Source: Echria macrotheca
Taxonomy: Eukaryota > Ascomycota > Sordariomycetes > Sordariales > Schizotheciaceae
Reading direction: 5' to 3'
Length of the DNA stretch: 64,000 nucleotides
NCBI GenBank assembly: GCA_030411725.1
Contig: MU839840.1
Location: forward strand, 558,001 to 622,000
Positions 12,201-24,386 of this stretch are shown one piece after another. How positions within the stretch are numbered: the first letter of the stretch is position 1; each line of letters opens with the position of its first letter. A program made the translations under genes and the position numbers. Below the pieces are notes generated by a model that had not been told where the DNA came from, made no database searches, and was given only the letters and a program-made list of their open reading frames with translations.

Positions 12201-15200
12201 TGCGGGCCATGACCGGAGGGGAGTTGCTACGCCGCGAGACACTTATCAACCTGGGAGACAAGCGTGCGATGTCGGTTCGAAGTGCTGACAGGCTGATGAA
12301 ATCGTTGGTTAATACCAAGATCGCTGGCCGGCTGCTCATCAATATTGCGCAGTATCGACGGAATGCCATTTACAAGGGCATGGATAGCGAAGCTCACGTC
12401 AAATATCTCTCGGCCGTCCTGGACGATACCCACCAGATTCTGCTGCAGTACCTGGACCTTCTCAGGAGCAATCTGGATGGCGACACCTTCAACAATCTCG
12501 TTCCCGACGTCATTCAGCTGATGAGAGATTTTGGCCTCGATGCCGGTCTCGCATTCCTGATCGGCCGTGTGACACTCCGTCAAGATATCACCTCGGCGAA
12601 GGCTCTCAAGGACAGTCCGGCTGCCACCCAGCTGTCCAAGGCCGCAATCGATATCGATGGCGACGTCTCGATGGATGCTCTCACCGAGGGCGCGGACACA
12701 AAGGTTGGCAGCACCGATGAGACCGGCGAGCCAGATTCGAAGATTGTCAACAGCCGTAAATCAGACCCCCTGATGGACGCGCTTCAGCCAGTGATCGACC
12801 AAATCCCCTCAGTCCTTCCGGAATCCACATGGAGATACATCAGCCCTCATTGCTACGTCCTCTTCTGGTCTCTACAGCTCGGAGACTTCTCGTTCCCCCA
12901 GGAAAGCTACACGGCCGAGTCCCAAAAACTTGGAAAACTCGCCGAAGATGTTATGAAAGACAGGACGGATATGACACGGGCCGGAATGAACAAGAAGACG
13001 CAGAAGCGAAAGGATATTCTTGACCGACAAAAGCTTCTGCTGAAGGAGAATAACTACGAGATTGAGCGCTTCTCAAAGACAAGACTCCAGATTGCTAAGA
13101 ACCTTGTCTCCTGGTTTCCGGCAGAGATGGGCAAGGCTGATGCCACTTCGGATGCATTCCTCGAAGAGTGCATTCTGCCTCGACTTCAGCTATCGCCGCT
13201 GGACGCCGAATACTGCTTCAAGCTGATCAAGTTCCTCCACGAGTTTTCCGCGCCAAATTTCAAGATGATGTCTCTGTACGATCGGTTGTTCAACCACAAC
13301 CGGCTGCGAGCCATCATCTTCACCTGCACCGTTCGCGAAGCGGAGCATTTTGGTCGGTTCCTACGATGCATCCTCGCCGACCTCTCTAGGTGGCACGGCG
13401 ACAAGAATGCATACGAAAAGGAGGCTCTGGGCTCTAGGGATCTCCAGGGCAAGAAAACCAGACAGTATCTGGGCTTCTCGACAACGCTGGATGCAGACGG
13501 CAAGCCGACAGCTTTCATCGAGCATGATGCGTATCGCGATCTACTCTTCCGTTGGCACAAGGAACTGAATAGTGCTCTGCGGTCCTGTCTCAACGATTTG
13601 GAGTGGATGCATATCCGAAACGCCATCACCATCCTCAAGTCGGTCATCGACTACTTCCCGATCATTAACTTCATGGCCGAGAAGTTCATCTCGCAGCTCA
13701 AGACCATCGCAGAGCGAGAAGCGGCGACAAAGAACGCTTCGGAATCGGAACAAGGGCATCGTGTTGATTTGTCGGTGACGGCGCAAACGACTTTCTCGGA
13801 GCTTCAGAAAAGGAAGAATAAGTGGATCCTGGTTCAGGCCTTCAGACCAGGTCCGGTAAGTTTATCCAGTCATCACTTATTTGGAGCTTGACTAATGATA
13901 CAGCCCGAGGAAACCAAGAGCACCAAAGACGAAACACGTCCGGCGTCGAGAAACTCGAATCTTCGCGGTTCGGCTCCTGAGTTCAAGCCTGGCTCGGCCG
14001 GGCGCAAGCCGTCTCAAGCAGAGGAAGAGGACGGCGAGGTTAAGGATGGCAAAGGAGCCAAGGCCACCAACGGACCATCCAATACGAAGGCGGCCGCGAC
14101 CACACAGTCACTGCCGACGCGGGAAGCGACCAAGGAGTCCACCAACGAAGCTCATAAGCCGAGCCCGGCCAACTTGCCTGTCAGCAAACCAGTGACTCCG
14201 AAGCCAGCTCCGGCATCTACGGTCGCTGGGAACCGTCCTGAGTCGGGGAGGCTCTCGACCTTACCTCCTGGAGGACCTAGCCTTCCGAACAAGCCTGAGC
14301 TGCCTAGTCGGCCGGATGTGTCCATACCTGGTCGCGGGGTTAATTCCGAGAGATTCGGTCCACCACGTCACGACAGACGAGACGCTCCTCGCGAAACTCG
14401 AGAGTACAGGGAGAACCGTGAAGCCCGAGATCCACGGGAGCCGCGCGATCCCCGCGATCCTCGTGACCCTCGTGATCCACGGAACGTCCGCGAGCCTCGC
14501 GAGCCTCACGATCCCCGCGATGTTCATCCGCGCGAGCCGCTTGGCCCTCGGGATAATCGGGACTACCGTACTCCCGAAGCCTCTCGTCCAGAGAGACCTC
14601 GAGAATTCGGCGGTCCTGAGAGGCGCCAGGAGCCCAATCCGCGCGAACCTGTTCGACCTGAGAGGGATTGGCCCAGCCGCGAACCGCCAGCGCGATGGAA
14701 CGATCACGGCCCGCCCCCGGAGAGAGACGGACGGCCGCCGAGAGACCGAGCCTCTCACGGCCCGGGCCGTGATGAGCAGAGACTGCCGAGAGATCACGCT
14801 GTATCCACGCCACCGCCCGCGCCCGGACCAAAGATTGATGCGCCGGAGCCGCAAGGCGTTCGACGTCTTGCGGAAGCTGACCGACCGGACATCATCAACC
14901 CAGCCCGGGCGGCCCTCCTTCTCAACGACAACCCCCCGCGTTCCAGCTCGGGCTCCAGGGACCCAGCACGGGATCGGGCTTCGCGCACCAATTCACCGAG
15001 AAGGTCTGAGCACCAATCATCGAACGTCCCGCAACAGGAAAGCGGACGCGATGACCGTCACTCGCGCCACCGCCATTCGGACTACCACAGTTCCAGCCGA
15101 GACGGGCACGGAGACACGCCTTCGCAGCCGCGTGGCGACCGTCACGTAGAGCGTGAGCCCGAGAGACCTAAGCAGCCCGAGCGAGCTGAGAGACCAGACC

Positions 15201-16729
15201 GAGGGTCTGGATTCAGAGATGGCGCGTTCGCTGGTCAGCCACCTCGCACAGAACCTGAGCCAGCTCGACCCGTCCAACAAGATCCCAACTATGGCAGGCT
15301 GAATAGTATTCCGTCTGTTACGGACATGCCATCGGGAACACCTTCGGGCCCACGAGGTCGTGGTCGTAATACGACAAGGATCAGTTCTGTTAATGGTGTT
15401 CCCCCATCGAGACCTGACAACCGATTCCCTAACGTCGAACCGATTCGGCCTCCGTCTCCCGAGCGGCATCCGCCTACTGGTCCATCGTCTTCGCGGGCCC
15501 GCAGAGGTCAGTACGACCATAGCAATGGCAATGTCAACTCGCCGACATCAGCAGGGCCTTCGCCGGCAGTCGGTATGCACCCAGACCGAATGCGCAACAT
15601 CGGCCAGCCGACGCCAGGTTCGGTTCCACCACCGCCGCCGCCGGTCGCTCCGTCTGGGATCCATCCCGACCGCCTGAATCGTCTGGATTCTCAGCCTGCT
15701 GGACAACGACCGCCGCTCAACACGCCCGATCGCCCTTCTGGCTCTGGATCGGGATCTGCTCCACGGCCGCCCCCGCTTCACACCGACTTGCCGACACCCA
15801 CTGGCCCAGCTGCCTCCAACGACCGAATGAGGCCCGGAGGCAGTCGCCAGCTCCGTGGTATCCAGAGCACGCTCGAGAAGGCTTCGGCCGATAACGGTCG
15901 CGGAGTTAACAATTTCCGTATGGGGCGCCCAAGGCCGAACCTGGCTGGATCTGATGCTCAGATCTTGGCTGGCTCATCTCCGGTCACCACTCCGATTCAG
16001 GAGCGCCCCGATCCTATCCGGGACACGATCCGGCAGGAGCCGGTCAATGATCGCGTCCCACGCGGGCCAGAGCCAATCCAGGTGGTCAACGACAGTAGGG
16101 ATGGTCGCGGATCACGCAGCGATGATTATGGAGCGAACAGGGGTGATCATGAGCGCAGCAGCCGACGAGATCATCACCGATCCGACCGGAGCAACAGGCC
16201 TTCGAGACGCAGCAGTCGGGAGCGTAGTTCGGACCGGGACCGCGAAGCCAAGGATTCGCGCGACTATCGTGATCGGAGAGCAGATGCATCGGCTGGCGTT
16301 GTGAGCGGGGCGAGGGAGACGGAGAGGGATTCGAGCTCCCGCCGGTCGATGCGAGAGTCGACTGGTGGTGGACGAGAGTCGCTACCTGGTGGTAGGGATA
16401 TGGCTCCTCCGCGCGAGCTACCGCGAGAATCTGGTCACCGTAGCCACAGGAGTGACGCTCCTCCTGGCCCTCGCAGCGAAGTCATGTCCGGCGGAAGGGT
16501 TGATGGCCACGGCGGACGAAACGAGAACACAGGAGGTAGGGGTGGAGAGGAGTATGGAAATGGGGGAAGAAGCGGATCCTCGCGTGGATCCGGGGCTCCG
16601 AGAGATTCTAGATCGAGACCGGGCGACGAGCGCGGCGATCCGCGTGGGGACGACAGGGGAAGGAAGCGGAGAAGTGAAGGGGCTGTGGATGGCGCAACCA
16701 GCCACCAGGATAAGCGACCACGGCGTTAG
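9257..16729 (+). CDS. THO2: THO complex subunit 2
   Basis: Two exons, 9257-13855 and 13904-16729, give 2,474 aa. The 48-bp intron has donor GTAAGT, branch point TGACTAATG and acceptor ACAG. THO2 is the scaffold of the nuclear THO/TREX complex, which couples transcription to mRNP assembly and export. The first 100 residues are Gly/Arg/Ser-rich. A helical THOC2-type N-terminal region runs from about 180 to 850. The conserved Tho2 C-terminal domain lies at about 1180-1500 (YISPHCYVLFWSLQLGDFSF near 1192). Residues from about 1534 to the end are disordered and dominated by Arg with Asp, Glu, Ser and Pro. They include a run of Arg-Asp-Pro and Arg-Glu-Pro units at 14436-14570. The folded part is typical of the family; the basic tail is long even for Tho2. 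Confidence 0.93.
14436..14570 (+). repeat. In-frame Arg-Asp-Pro / Arg-Glu-Pro repeat in THO2
   Basis: Short codon repeats encode successive RDP and REP triplets, with NVREPREPHDPRDV as degenerate copies. The bases vary at wobble positions, so the repeat is kept at the protein level. It sits in the disordered RNA-binding-like tail. Confidence 0.75.
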
Positions 16730-18550
16730 TCCATGACTGCGGACATTATCACGACTGTGGAGAGGAGGTTATTCAGTCTACTACCATGAGGGGGAGGAGA
16801 TATTCAAGTTGTCACCGTGGGGAAGAAGGGCCAGGTTGAATGGCATCTGCAAATGTTTTCGAGGACGCCTCCGATTGCGTTTTAGCGAAAGCGATTCTTC
16901 AGATCGACAATGGTTGACATTGAGACATTTCATTTTCGGCTGGGCGGGCGTTTAGTGAATATCATAAAGGGCAGGAAATACCATTTTCAGTCACGAATCT
17001 GCCGGTCACGGACGAGCGACGAGACGATTACGATTTGTGATTTTGTTGTTTATGAGTCTGAGAACAACTGGACCCCCACTGGGTCTTTTGAGTTTAAGGC
17101 TCGCGGTCAGGGGTGCTTCCGTCCTCTTGATCATCGAGAGCTTGCCCTGCACACACGGCCTCCTCCTCGGGGCCCAACCTTCCACCGTTTGAGCCTCGAT
17201 TACGTTTTATGTTACCCGCTCCAACTCCGAGTGGTCGATACTTGGGAGCACGCATCCGAGCACGGCTTATAGAGATGTAAAAGGGCCGGGAAATAAAGTA
17301 TTAGATCTTTGCTATGTACGTGGACCGTACGTACGCGCCCTGTGTTATTAAAAATCGTATCTTGTAATTATATATATGATGTATTGTATTGTAAATATAA
17401 TGCCCTCTCCGGGCAGGGGCTGACGCTTTCTTTCGGCGTTGCTTCTTCGATACCTAAATCATGAGCGATATCATGGGGAGATACCTTAGAACTATAGTGG
17501 AGAGGTTTGGGGTCTAGTCGTCCTTTATTTAAGAAAGATTTGTATCGCTCGCTGCTAGCGGTCTCTTGCTATCTAAACCGTAGTGTGGCACCCTTTGCTG
17601 CATAAACAGCATCTATACACAGCATGTATGGTACATGAGATGACGATTGCGGCCGAACTCGAACTTCCATTGCTCGGTTCGGTTAGTATCACGATGCCAA
17701 CCCCAATTGGGTCCAAAAGAAAGACCTATGATTAATCATGCGAGGAGGAGGAGGAAAAAGACGGGAGAGAGAAGTTTGACGGTCCCTGCTACAGCTCCTG
17801 TTGTGTTTCTTGCCAAAGCATCAGAATAGTTGGTTATATTTGTCATGTCATGTTGTGGTGGCTGTGAATACCGATTTTGCCTTTTCTTCTTCTTCTTCTT
17901 CTTCTTCTTCTTCTTCTTCTTCGCCGGCTTGGACTACTTGTTGTACTTGTTGTCGATGAGCATATGGAAGTAGTTAGCTGTTGTCGTCGTGAGTGAGAAG
18001 ATGACGGTTCGTCGTTTGTAAACTACCTTACTCTTGTTTACATTTACTTCATGGCCTTCTTTGGGATGAACCCCCCGCCCCTTGTCGCTCTCTTCCCATC
18101 CACTCCTCACGAGATATCCCATGCTACTCTTTTCCCGTTCTATTTGTCCGTCTGTCCAGTATTCCCTTTCAGAAGATCCTGATGCACATGTATGCTGACC
18201 CGTTTGCCCCCGTGGGTTTCAAAAGGGGTGATGTCAGCCCACTCAGGAGAAACAAGACAAAGGCACCGATATTCGACCCAGAGAGAGATTGGCAATATCT
18301 TCTTTGAGCTACGTAACCCTAAATCACAAAACCCAAAAATGCCTTCGCCAAACACCCCCGCCTGCTAACCCAGGTCCCATGTCCATATCCATATCATACG
18401 CCCTCTTTCATTTCCAGGATCGTAGAGTAGACACAAACGGAATCACTCCTCTTTTCTGTCTCCAGGATATCATAAACCATACGCAACCAATGCAGACCGC
18501 CCGCGCCCGCTCCATTTGTAAAAACCCCAAAAATTGACAGTTAAAAAAAA
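16730..18550. other. Intergenic between converging THO2 and Ost-alpha-like genes
   Basis: Both flanking genes end here, so the 1.8 kb should hold two 3' UTRs. The DNA is AT-rich around 17300-17420. A trinucleotide repeat is listed separately. A 120-codon open frame at 16910-17272 has no recognisable family and was not called. Confidence 0.6.
17884..17932 (+). repeat. (TTC)n microsatellite
   Basis: About 16 uninterrupted TTC units (GAA on the other strand) lie in the gene-free stretch downstream of the Ost-alpha-like gene, within reach of its 3' UTR. Confidence 0.9.
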
Positions 18551-20300
18551 TCACGTAAGATTCCGTCCCCCCTTCACATGCGGACTCGCACCAGGATATA
18601 GCCCAGCCTGCCCGACCGGCCCCGGAATCCCCTTATGCATCGTCATGGGCACAGCATTATACATCTCCTCGTCCATCGAGACATACGACGGTCTCCGCTC
18701 ATCGTGTTTTTCCGACGCTCCGAGCGACGACACCGACGGGTGCTGCTGCGTGTGCGTGTGCGTGTGCGCATTATAATTCTGTCGTGACAGAGGAGATGGC
18801 GACGCCGGTGCGGGAGAGCGTGATGATCGCGGGGTATACGGACTCGGACTATGCGAGCCCGGCGTCTGGGCATTCTGAATCAAGCCGGCAGATTCGTCTC
18901 TCGAAGGACTGCGGAGGAGACCGTCCTCGCCGGCGCCGTTCTCGCGCGCTGCTGCCTGGTGGGGAGCCAGACCGAGTTGCTGGCGGAACTGCTGGCGGCG
19001 GTCGTACCACACGCTTGATCGGAACTGGCTCGCGATGGGCAGGTTCTGTGCGTTCGGATTCGGAGAGTTGGTGGTTTCCGACATGGCCAGCGTGTGGCTG
19101 TTGTAGGGCGTGTCGACGACATCGTCAAAACCGCGACGCTTGCCGCGGCCCGAGAGGGAGTAACTAGCATCCTCGCGGCGGTGTCTAGCCCCCACGAAGA
19201 GCCAGCGCATGCCCCTCCCGAAACCTTTAACGACATCCCAGACGTTGATGGCGTCCCAGAGCGCGCGCATGCCGAGAAACCCACCGCGCCGCGGCCCATT
19301 GGCTTGGTGGTTATAGCCCCGCCATGGAAAGGCCCAGAGATGCAAGACGGCAAAACAGGCCATCTCAAAACACAACAGCAGCGAGGGTATGCCGATCTTG
19401 ATGTCGGGGTAGGCGAGTACCTCGTTCGGCTGGATGATGCTGAGAGTACTGGTGCCGACGCTGATGGCCATCGACTGCCAGAACGAGAGGAAAATCACAA
19501 GCTTGATGGCGAGGATCTTGAGGAAAGGCTGGTGCGGTGCGAGCTGCTCAGTGTTGCGCAGCTGGACGTAAAACTGAATCAGACAGTACATGGCGATGGT
19601 GACGGCGATGGCCTCGATGGCGACGACCCAGATGTGCGCAAAGAACGGGCTGTTCGAAGACTCGCAGTACCGGTCGAAATACTGCGTGACGACGGCCGTG
19701 ATGGTCATGGCGACGCGGATGAAGCAGTAGTGGTACACGCCGATCCAGATGATATTGAACCAGGTGAGGCCGCTGCGGGGCGTGCGCCAGGGGCCGCGGT
19801 CGGCGCAGCAGCACGCACGGAACCAGTTGATGGGCCAGACCCAGGGCTTGATGGGGTGCATGTCGCGGAAGTATTCTTTTTGCTCGTGCAGGTCGGGCGC
19901 GATGTAGTGGCACATGAGCGAGAAGAAGGATGATATCGCAAAGGCCTCGTAGCAGTCGGAGATGACCTGGAAGTAGATGGCGTGCCAGTGGAATTTGATT
20001 TGGAGGAATGACGAGCTCGCGTAGACGGGTACCATGAAGAGGATGCGGATGATGCTGCAGAGGTTAGCCAGCAGGCCCAAGTTATTCGACAGAAAATACA
20101 TACTGCTTCTGCTGGCGCGGGACCGTGTAGTGCGTGGCATGCATCATGATCAGAAAGAAGCTGAGCAGAATCGCAATCAGGGTCGAGCCGGCAGCGATAA
20201 TAATGGCCAGATCGTGAAAGGTGAGCTGGCCGACGAGCACCTTCTCGGTCGCGGGGAGGATCCGGAGATGCTCCAGCGTCGAGTTGCACTTGCGATCCAT
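18551..20300 (-). CDS. Organic solute transporter Ost-alpha / TMEM184 family membrane protein
   Basis: Two exons, 20300-20104 and 20054-18551, give 566 aa. The 49-bp intron has donor GTATGT, branch point GGCTAACC and acceptor TGCAG. The protein has about seven membrane helices in the first 310 residues; the first is at about 29-52. The family signature IIRILFMVPVYA follows the splice join, and further marks are YEAFAISSFFSLMCHY and FLKILAIKLVIFLSFWQ. This is the solute-carrier Ost-alpha family (DUF300), conserved from fungi to plants and animals; in fungi the cargo is unknown. The last 240 residues are a disordered cytoplasmic tail rich in Ser, Pro and Gln with an alternating His-Thr run encoded by a GTGC-type repeat. 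Vacuolar or endomembrane location is plausible from plant relatives but is not shown here. Confidence 0.9.
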
Positions 20301-22040
20301 GGCGACGTGGGCGCGCGCACCAGGTCGCGCGGTTAGTCGTTAGGATGTGGCGATACTGGTGACGGTGTTGGAGTTTGTAGAGTCTAGAGAAAAAACGAGC
20401 GTCCGGGAGATTTGCGTTTGCGCCCCGGTCGTCGTCGCAGGGTCTGGATCTGTAACACGAAGTTTCCGTGTTCCCGTCGGTCGTCGCAGGGGTCTCGCGA
20501 GAATCGATTTCGGTTCGAGATGCAAACGAGTGTGTGTGTGCGTGTGTGCGTGTGTGCGTGTGTGCGTGTGTTGCGCAGGGAAAGCCAGAAAAGAGTGATG
20601 GTTCCCTGTTGGGCTGTTGGTCGTCAAGACATGGCGTCACTCGTTCGTTGCCAGCGAATGCGACGACGAAAGATTCGCAGAGTGGTGACCCGAATGGGTA
20701 GGGACATGTCGTCTCATAAATTGGTTGCCCTCCTGGGCTCTCCTGACGACGGGCCCTCGCGCGGGACCATGTGATTGGTGTTGGCCCATTCATGCGCTGC
20801 TCCCCAGTCTCCCCACAGCTGGCGATCGATAGCGCCCAAAGGAGCCAAGTTTTGAGGCTGAGCCGGCGGCCGACCAACCAGCGGGCCGCCCAACGACGTG
20901 GACTTGGCCGTGCTGAAACCGTTTGCTTTTCTGACTCGGTGATGGTTATTTCAGTGCCGTCGATGGATAGTTATTGCGGAGTACGGGGTAGTATAAAGAG
21001 GCCTCTCGAGAAGCAATGCCAGGTACCGGTAGCGAGGGACAACTAAACCGTATCTTGAATCTTCAGCAGAGTTGAAGACAAAGACCCCGGCATATTCCTC
21101 AAACACCAGGGACCAACTTTGACATCCACCACACATCAGCGGCATCAACCCGGCACTCAAAGCCACAGCCAACAACAACTCCCGAATGCATCACGCAAAG
21201 CCACCCGCCATCATCAAGCAGAAGAAAGTTTGGCAAGCAAGCAAGCAAGCAGTGGCCTCGTGGACGTTCACACGTTGCAACCCCATAAATCTGCCAAGCC
21301 CAACCCCCCTACCCATCTGAAACGGTAGCGCCAGGGCACGAGCCAGGGATGTGTCCACGGTCCACCCCCACACCACATCATTCATCAGCCACACCAGGGA
21401 TCCCAAAGAAATTAAAGAAAAAAATGCAATCCCATATCACTTTTTTATATTCCGTAAAGATGAAGAACAATTGGTCGGTGAATCACTCAATATTCTGAAG
21501 AAAAAAGAAAGAAAGGATAGGGTACCCTAAATATATCCTTCCCCCCCCCCTTTTCCCCTTTCCCCTTTCCTGGGTAAACCATACACTAGCAGTGAGATCT
21601 CGGGATATTCCCCGAAACGTTGATCAGGTCCCAGGTCCCGTAGACGGGAGACAAAACGAGACAAAAAAACGGCCGCCGGGATATCCCATCCGACTCTGAC
21701 TCCGGAGACGCGTTATCAGTACAGCAAGCAAGCAGTAGGCGTAACGTTCGCGCGCGAATGCTCAACCTCAGAATTGTTCATCATCAGAGCATCCAAGCAT
21801 GAATGATCCCACTCTGGTCCTGTCGTCCCGACGCCCTCAAAAAAACCCAACACCCTTAGTCACGGCCCTGGTGGGTCGTGCTTGCATCTACCTACCTTAA
21901 CCACAGTTGGGGTTCTAATGTGCTGACCTTACTGTGTTGAACTCTGGTAATCCTTTTTGCTTGGAAGGCTAGCCGGTGGTCAATTGGGTGTGGTCCTTCC
22001 TACAACCCTTCCCCCTACCTCCCCTAAACACAGGCCACGT

Positions 22041-22071
<31 letters not shown>

Positions 22072-23083
22072 CTCACATATTCCATAGAAACACACTGTCT
22101 ATACACACCGAGACCACCGTCTTGTCAGCCAGTGGAACGAAGCAAAAAGCAAAGTCGCATAACAGACCTCCCCCCCAACAAAACCCAAAACCCAAAAACC
22201 CAATTCAAAGTACATGCATAACTACGCGCGTCAGAAGTCCATAACCAGGACATTTGTAGAGACGGTCCGCGCAGGATAGACTTACTATACAAGGTTACAC
22301 CGCAGAGCAGAATCCGGTTCTCCAGTCCACACCACACACCACAACACACTACACCATCCGGTTGGGCCGCACCCACCAGCCTACCATACACCCTGATGAA
22401 CCACCCACGTACCACCCCAAGGGCCAGCCAGCACATCGGTCCCTGTCCCTGAATCCTGAATTCAATTCAGGATTTACTTATTTTTTTTTCTTCGAAAAAG
22501 ACCCCGATAATCCCATCCCATCCCTTCCCAATCCTTCATCCTCGGCCAAGCTACCGGTATCCATCACACCCTCCTCGAATCTCTGCTGTTCCACACTTAC
22601 TCCGCATCAGTCGATCCCAACTTGCCCGATGGATACAAAACGCACAATGACGTTGTCATGACAATCACTCAGTGTTCACCGAGGTTCCCGTCCGACAGAC
22701 TTCACTAAGCACATTGTCCAGATCAGTCGAGTGTATTCATGTAGCTGATCAGCATCAGAGGCCCGTTGCCCTCTCGAAAAGGGACGCCTCTACAACATCC
22801 AACCATCCCGCGTCGTCCGGCCGTCAGTCTAGAAACCCTGTAACCATAAAACATCTAGCTACACTAAAGGTAGCCTGCGAAAATTAAGGCAGACCGGAGA
22901 ACCACATCTGCATGCAAATAAATGACAATCGCTCATTCCCTCCCAGGTGAATCTCGGGATGAAGCCCAAAACGCCTTGGTATCTCAAAACCATAAATCAA
23001 CAGTAGCCCCCGATAACATGCAAAGGACTTTTCGTGTTCGTCGTCAAATATCGGCCGTGTCCAAACCCTTTCCCCCAAAAAAC
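20301..23083. other. Long gene-free stretch between the Ost-alpha-like and WSC genes
   Basis: This 2.8-kb region lies upstream of the Ost-alpha-like gene and downstream of the WSC gene, both leftward. It contains several simple repeats: TGTGCG units at about 20531-20572, a four-fold AAGC run near 21233-21250, a C10 run near 21541, and (GA)13 at 22041-22066. No exon pair with matching phase and coding character was found. Confidence 0.55.
22041..22066 (+). repeat. (GA)13 microsatellite
   Basis: A perfect dinucleotide run in non-coding DNA downstream of the WSC gene. GA tracts upstream of fungal genes often exclude nucleosomes; no direct evidence here. Confidence 0.9.
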
Positions 23084-24386
23084 CTAATCGTCCGGATCGG
23101 GATTCATAGCCCGCAAAACTCGTGGTGCCTCTTGGATTCGTCGCGAGTAATCGTGATTGTCTTGCAGCGAGTTGATGCTCTCGTGGCTCTTGTTTTGGGG
23201 CCCGGCATAAATTCCCTTGGCGAACGGATCTAATCGCGGATCGACCGGCATCAGGTTGCTCCTTCTCTTAGAACTCTGGTTCATATCCCATGTCGCCGCG
23301 TGCGTTACCCCGACACCGAATCGGGGGGCCTCGGAAAGATCGCCCGTCTTCGGGGTTTCCAACATGCCTGGAGAGCTGCCTCTCCTACTCGAGGTGAATA
23401 ATCCCTCGGTGTCTTTCCTCCTCTTGTTCCGATAACACATGAAAAAGAATAGCGCCGCCATAGCCGCACCGAGGAGAAGCACGCCGATGACTATGCCGGC
23501 AATTGCCCCACCGGCTAGACCGCCGTTTGACGTCGACATAGTTGCCGGGCTTGTCTCGCCGGTAGCCGATGGTGTGGCCGTGACAGTTTTGACGACGCCT
23601 CCGACTGTTACCGTTTGGACACTCGGGGTGGCCGTCGGTGACACATCGTCGTTCACCTACTCTCTAGTCAGTCCTGCCCTCGCTCAACATGCATGCAAGC
23701 CACCAGCCAAAGGGAGGAAATCATTGCATACAGGGGTCGAAGTAGAGGTAGGGGTTGCAAAGGGACTTGACGTTGGCATATCAGGTGGCAACGTCACGAC
23801 ACTCTGAACCGTACTCTGTACAGTTTCAGTCACGGTAATCGCAATCGTCTGTGCTCCAAGCACCTGTAAACAATTGCCTCTTGAAACAAAAACAGGCTGT
23901 CACGGTGGCGCACTGGAACAAGTCAACTTACCGAACTTGATGATTTCGCATTAGTAGTCCCTGGAGACGCCGTCCCCAGCGGATTCGCGAGCTGCATGTA
24001 CCCAAATGTCCCGATGCCACCGCAATAGTCGCTTGGGTAGCCGGGACAGGGCTCTTGACAGCTGGTGAGAGGTTTTTGGTCTTGTCGGGCTGGAACCAGA
24101 TTGGCGCACCAGCAGTTCTTCTCTTGGACGACGGCCAATGGGAAGTTGAGCGAGGTGCAGTTGTTGAAGCACCGGCCCTGCGACTGGAAGTTGCTGTTGA
24201 CTGCGGCCGCGTTAGCTGGGTCATGCTGCTGGTTCTCTCTTCTCTCTGCTTACTGGCATCCATGTCGGCCGTATTGACAACAGCACAGTACCTCACGGGG
24301 ATCGAGGGGTCTCCTTGCACCACCCCGAAGAGTAAGGCAATCGCACCCACGGCGGCCCATACATGGGCGGCACGTAGGAGGGCCAT
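23084..24386 (-). CDS. WSC-domain cell wall integrity sensor
   Basis: Four exons, 24386-24254, 24200-23932, 23863-23732 and 23656-23084, give 368 aa, all junctions in phase. A signal peptide covers about residues 1-26. The WSC domain spans about 34-120, with eight cysteines (from YCAVVNT through GRCFNNC, NCWCANL, TSCQEPCPGYPSDYCGG). A Ser/Thr-rich, presumably O-mannosylated stalk follows. One membrane helix (GGAIAGIVIGVLLLGAAMAA) is followed by basic RNKRRK. The cytoplasmic tail ends RVLRAMNPDPDD, a conserved end in fungal Wsc proteins that bears on signalling. Wsc proteins act as mechanosensors at the plasma membrane and feed Rho1 and the cell-wall integrity MAP kinase path. Which Wsc paralogue it is cannot be told from the window. 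Confidence 0.92.

Noticed and set aside
14261..15149. Long open frames on both strands inside the THO2 tail (about 197 and 277 codons)
   Set aside because: They overlap the clearly coding Tho2 frame; the Arg/Asp/Pro codon repeats keep other frames open by composition.
16910..17272. 120-codon open frame after THO2
   Set aside because: No recognisable motif, lower GC than the genes around it, and position inside the likely THO2 3' UTR.
17884..17932. Trinucleotide array considered as a CRISPR-like repeat
   Set aside because: Simple microsatellite without spacers; CRISPR is not expected in a eukaryote.
19094..19933. 279-codon rightward open frame opposite the Ost-alpha-like gene
   Set aside because: Antisense to conserved membrane helices; composition (Gly/Asp/Val-rich) is the shadow of the sense codons.
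20301..23083. Possible relic transposon in the long intergenic region
   Set aside because: No terminal inverted or long terminal repeats, no transposase or reverse-transcriptase motifs, only microsatellites.
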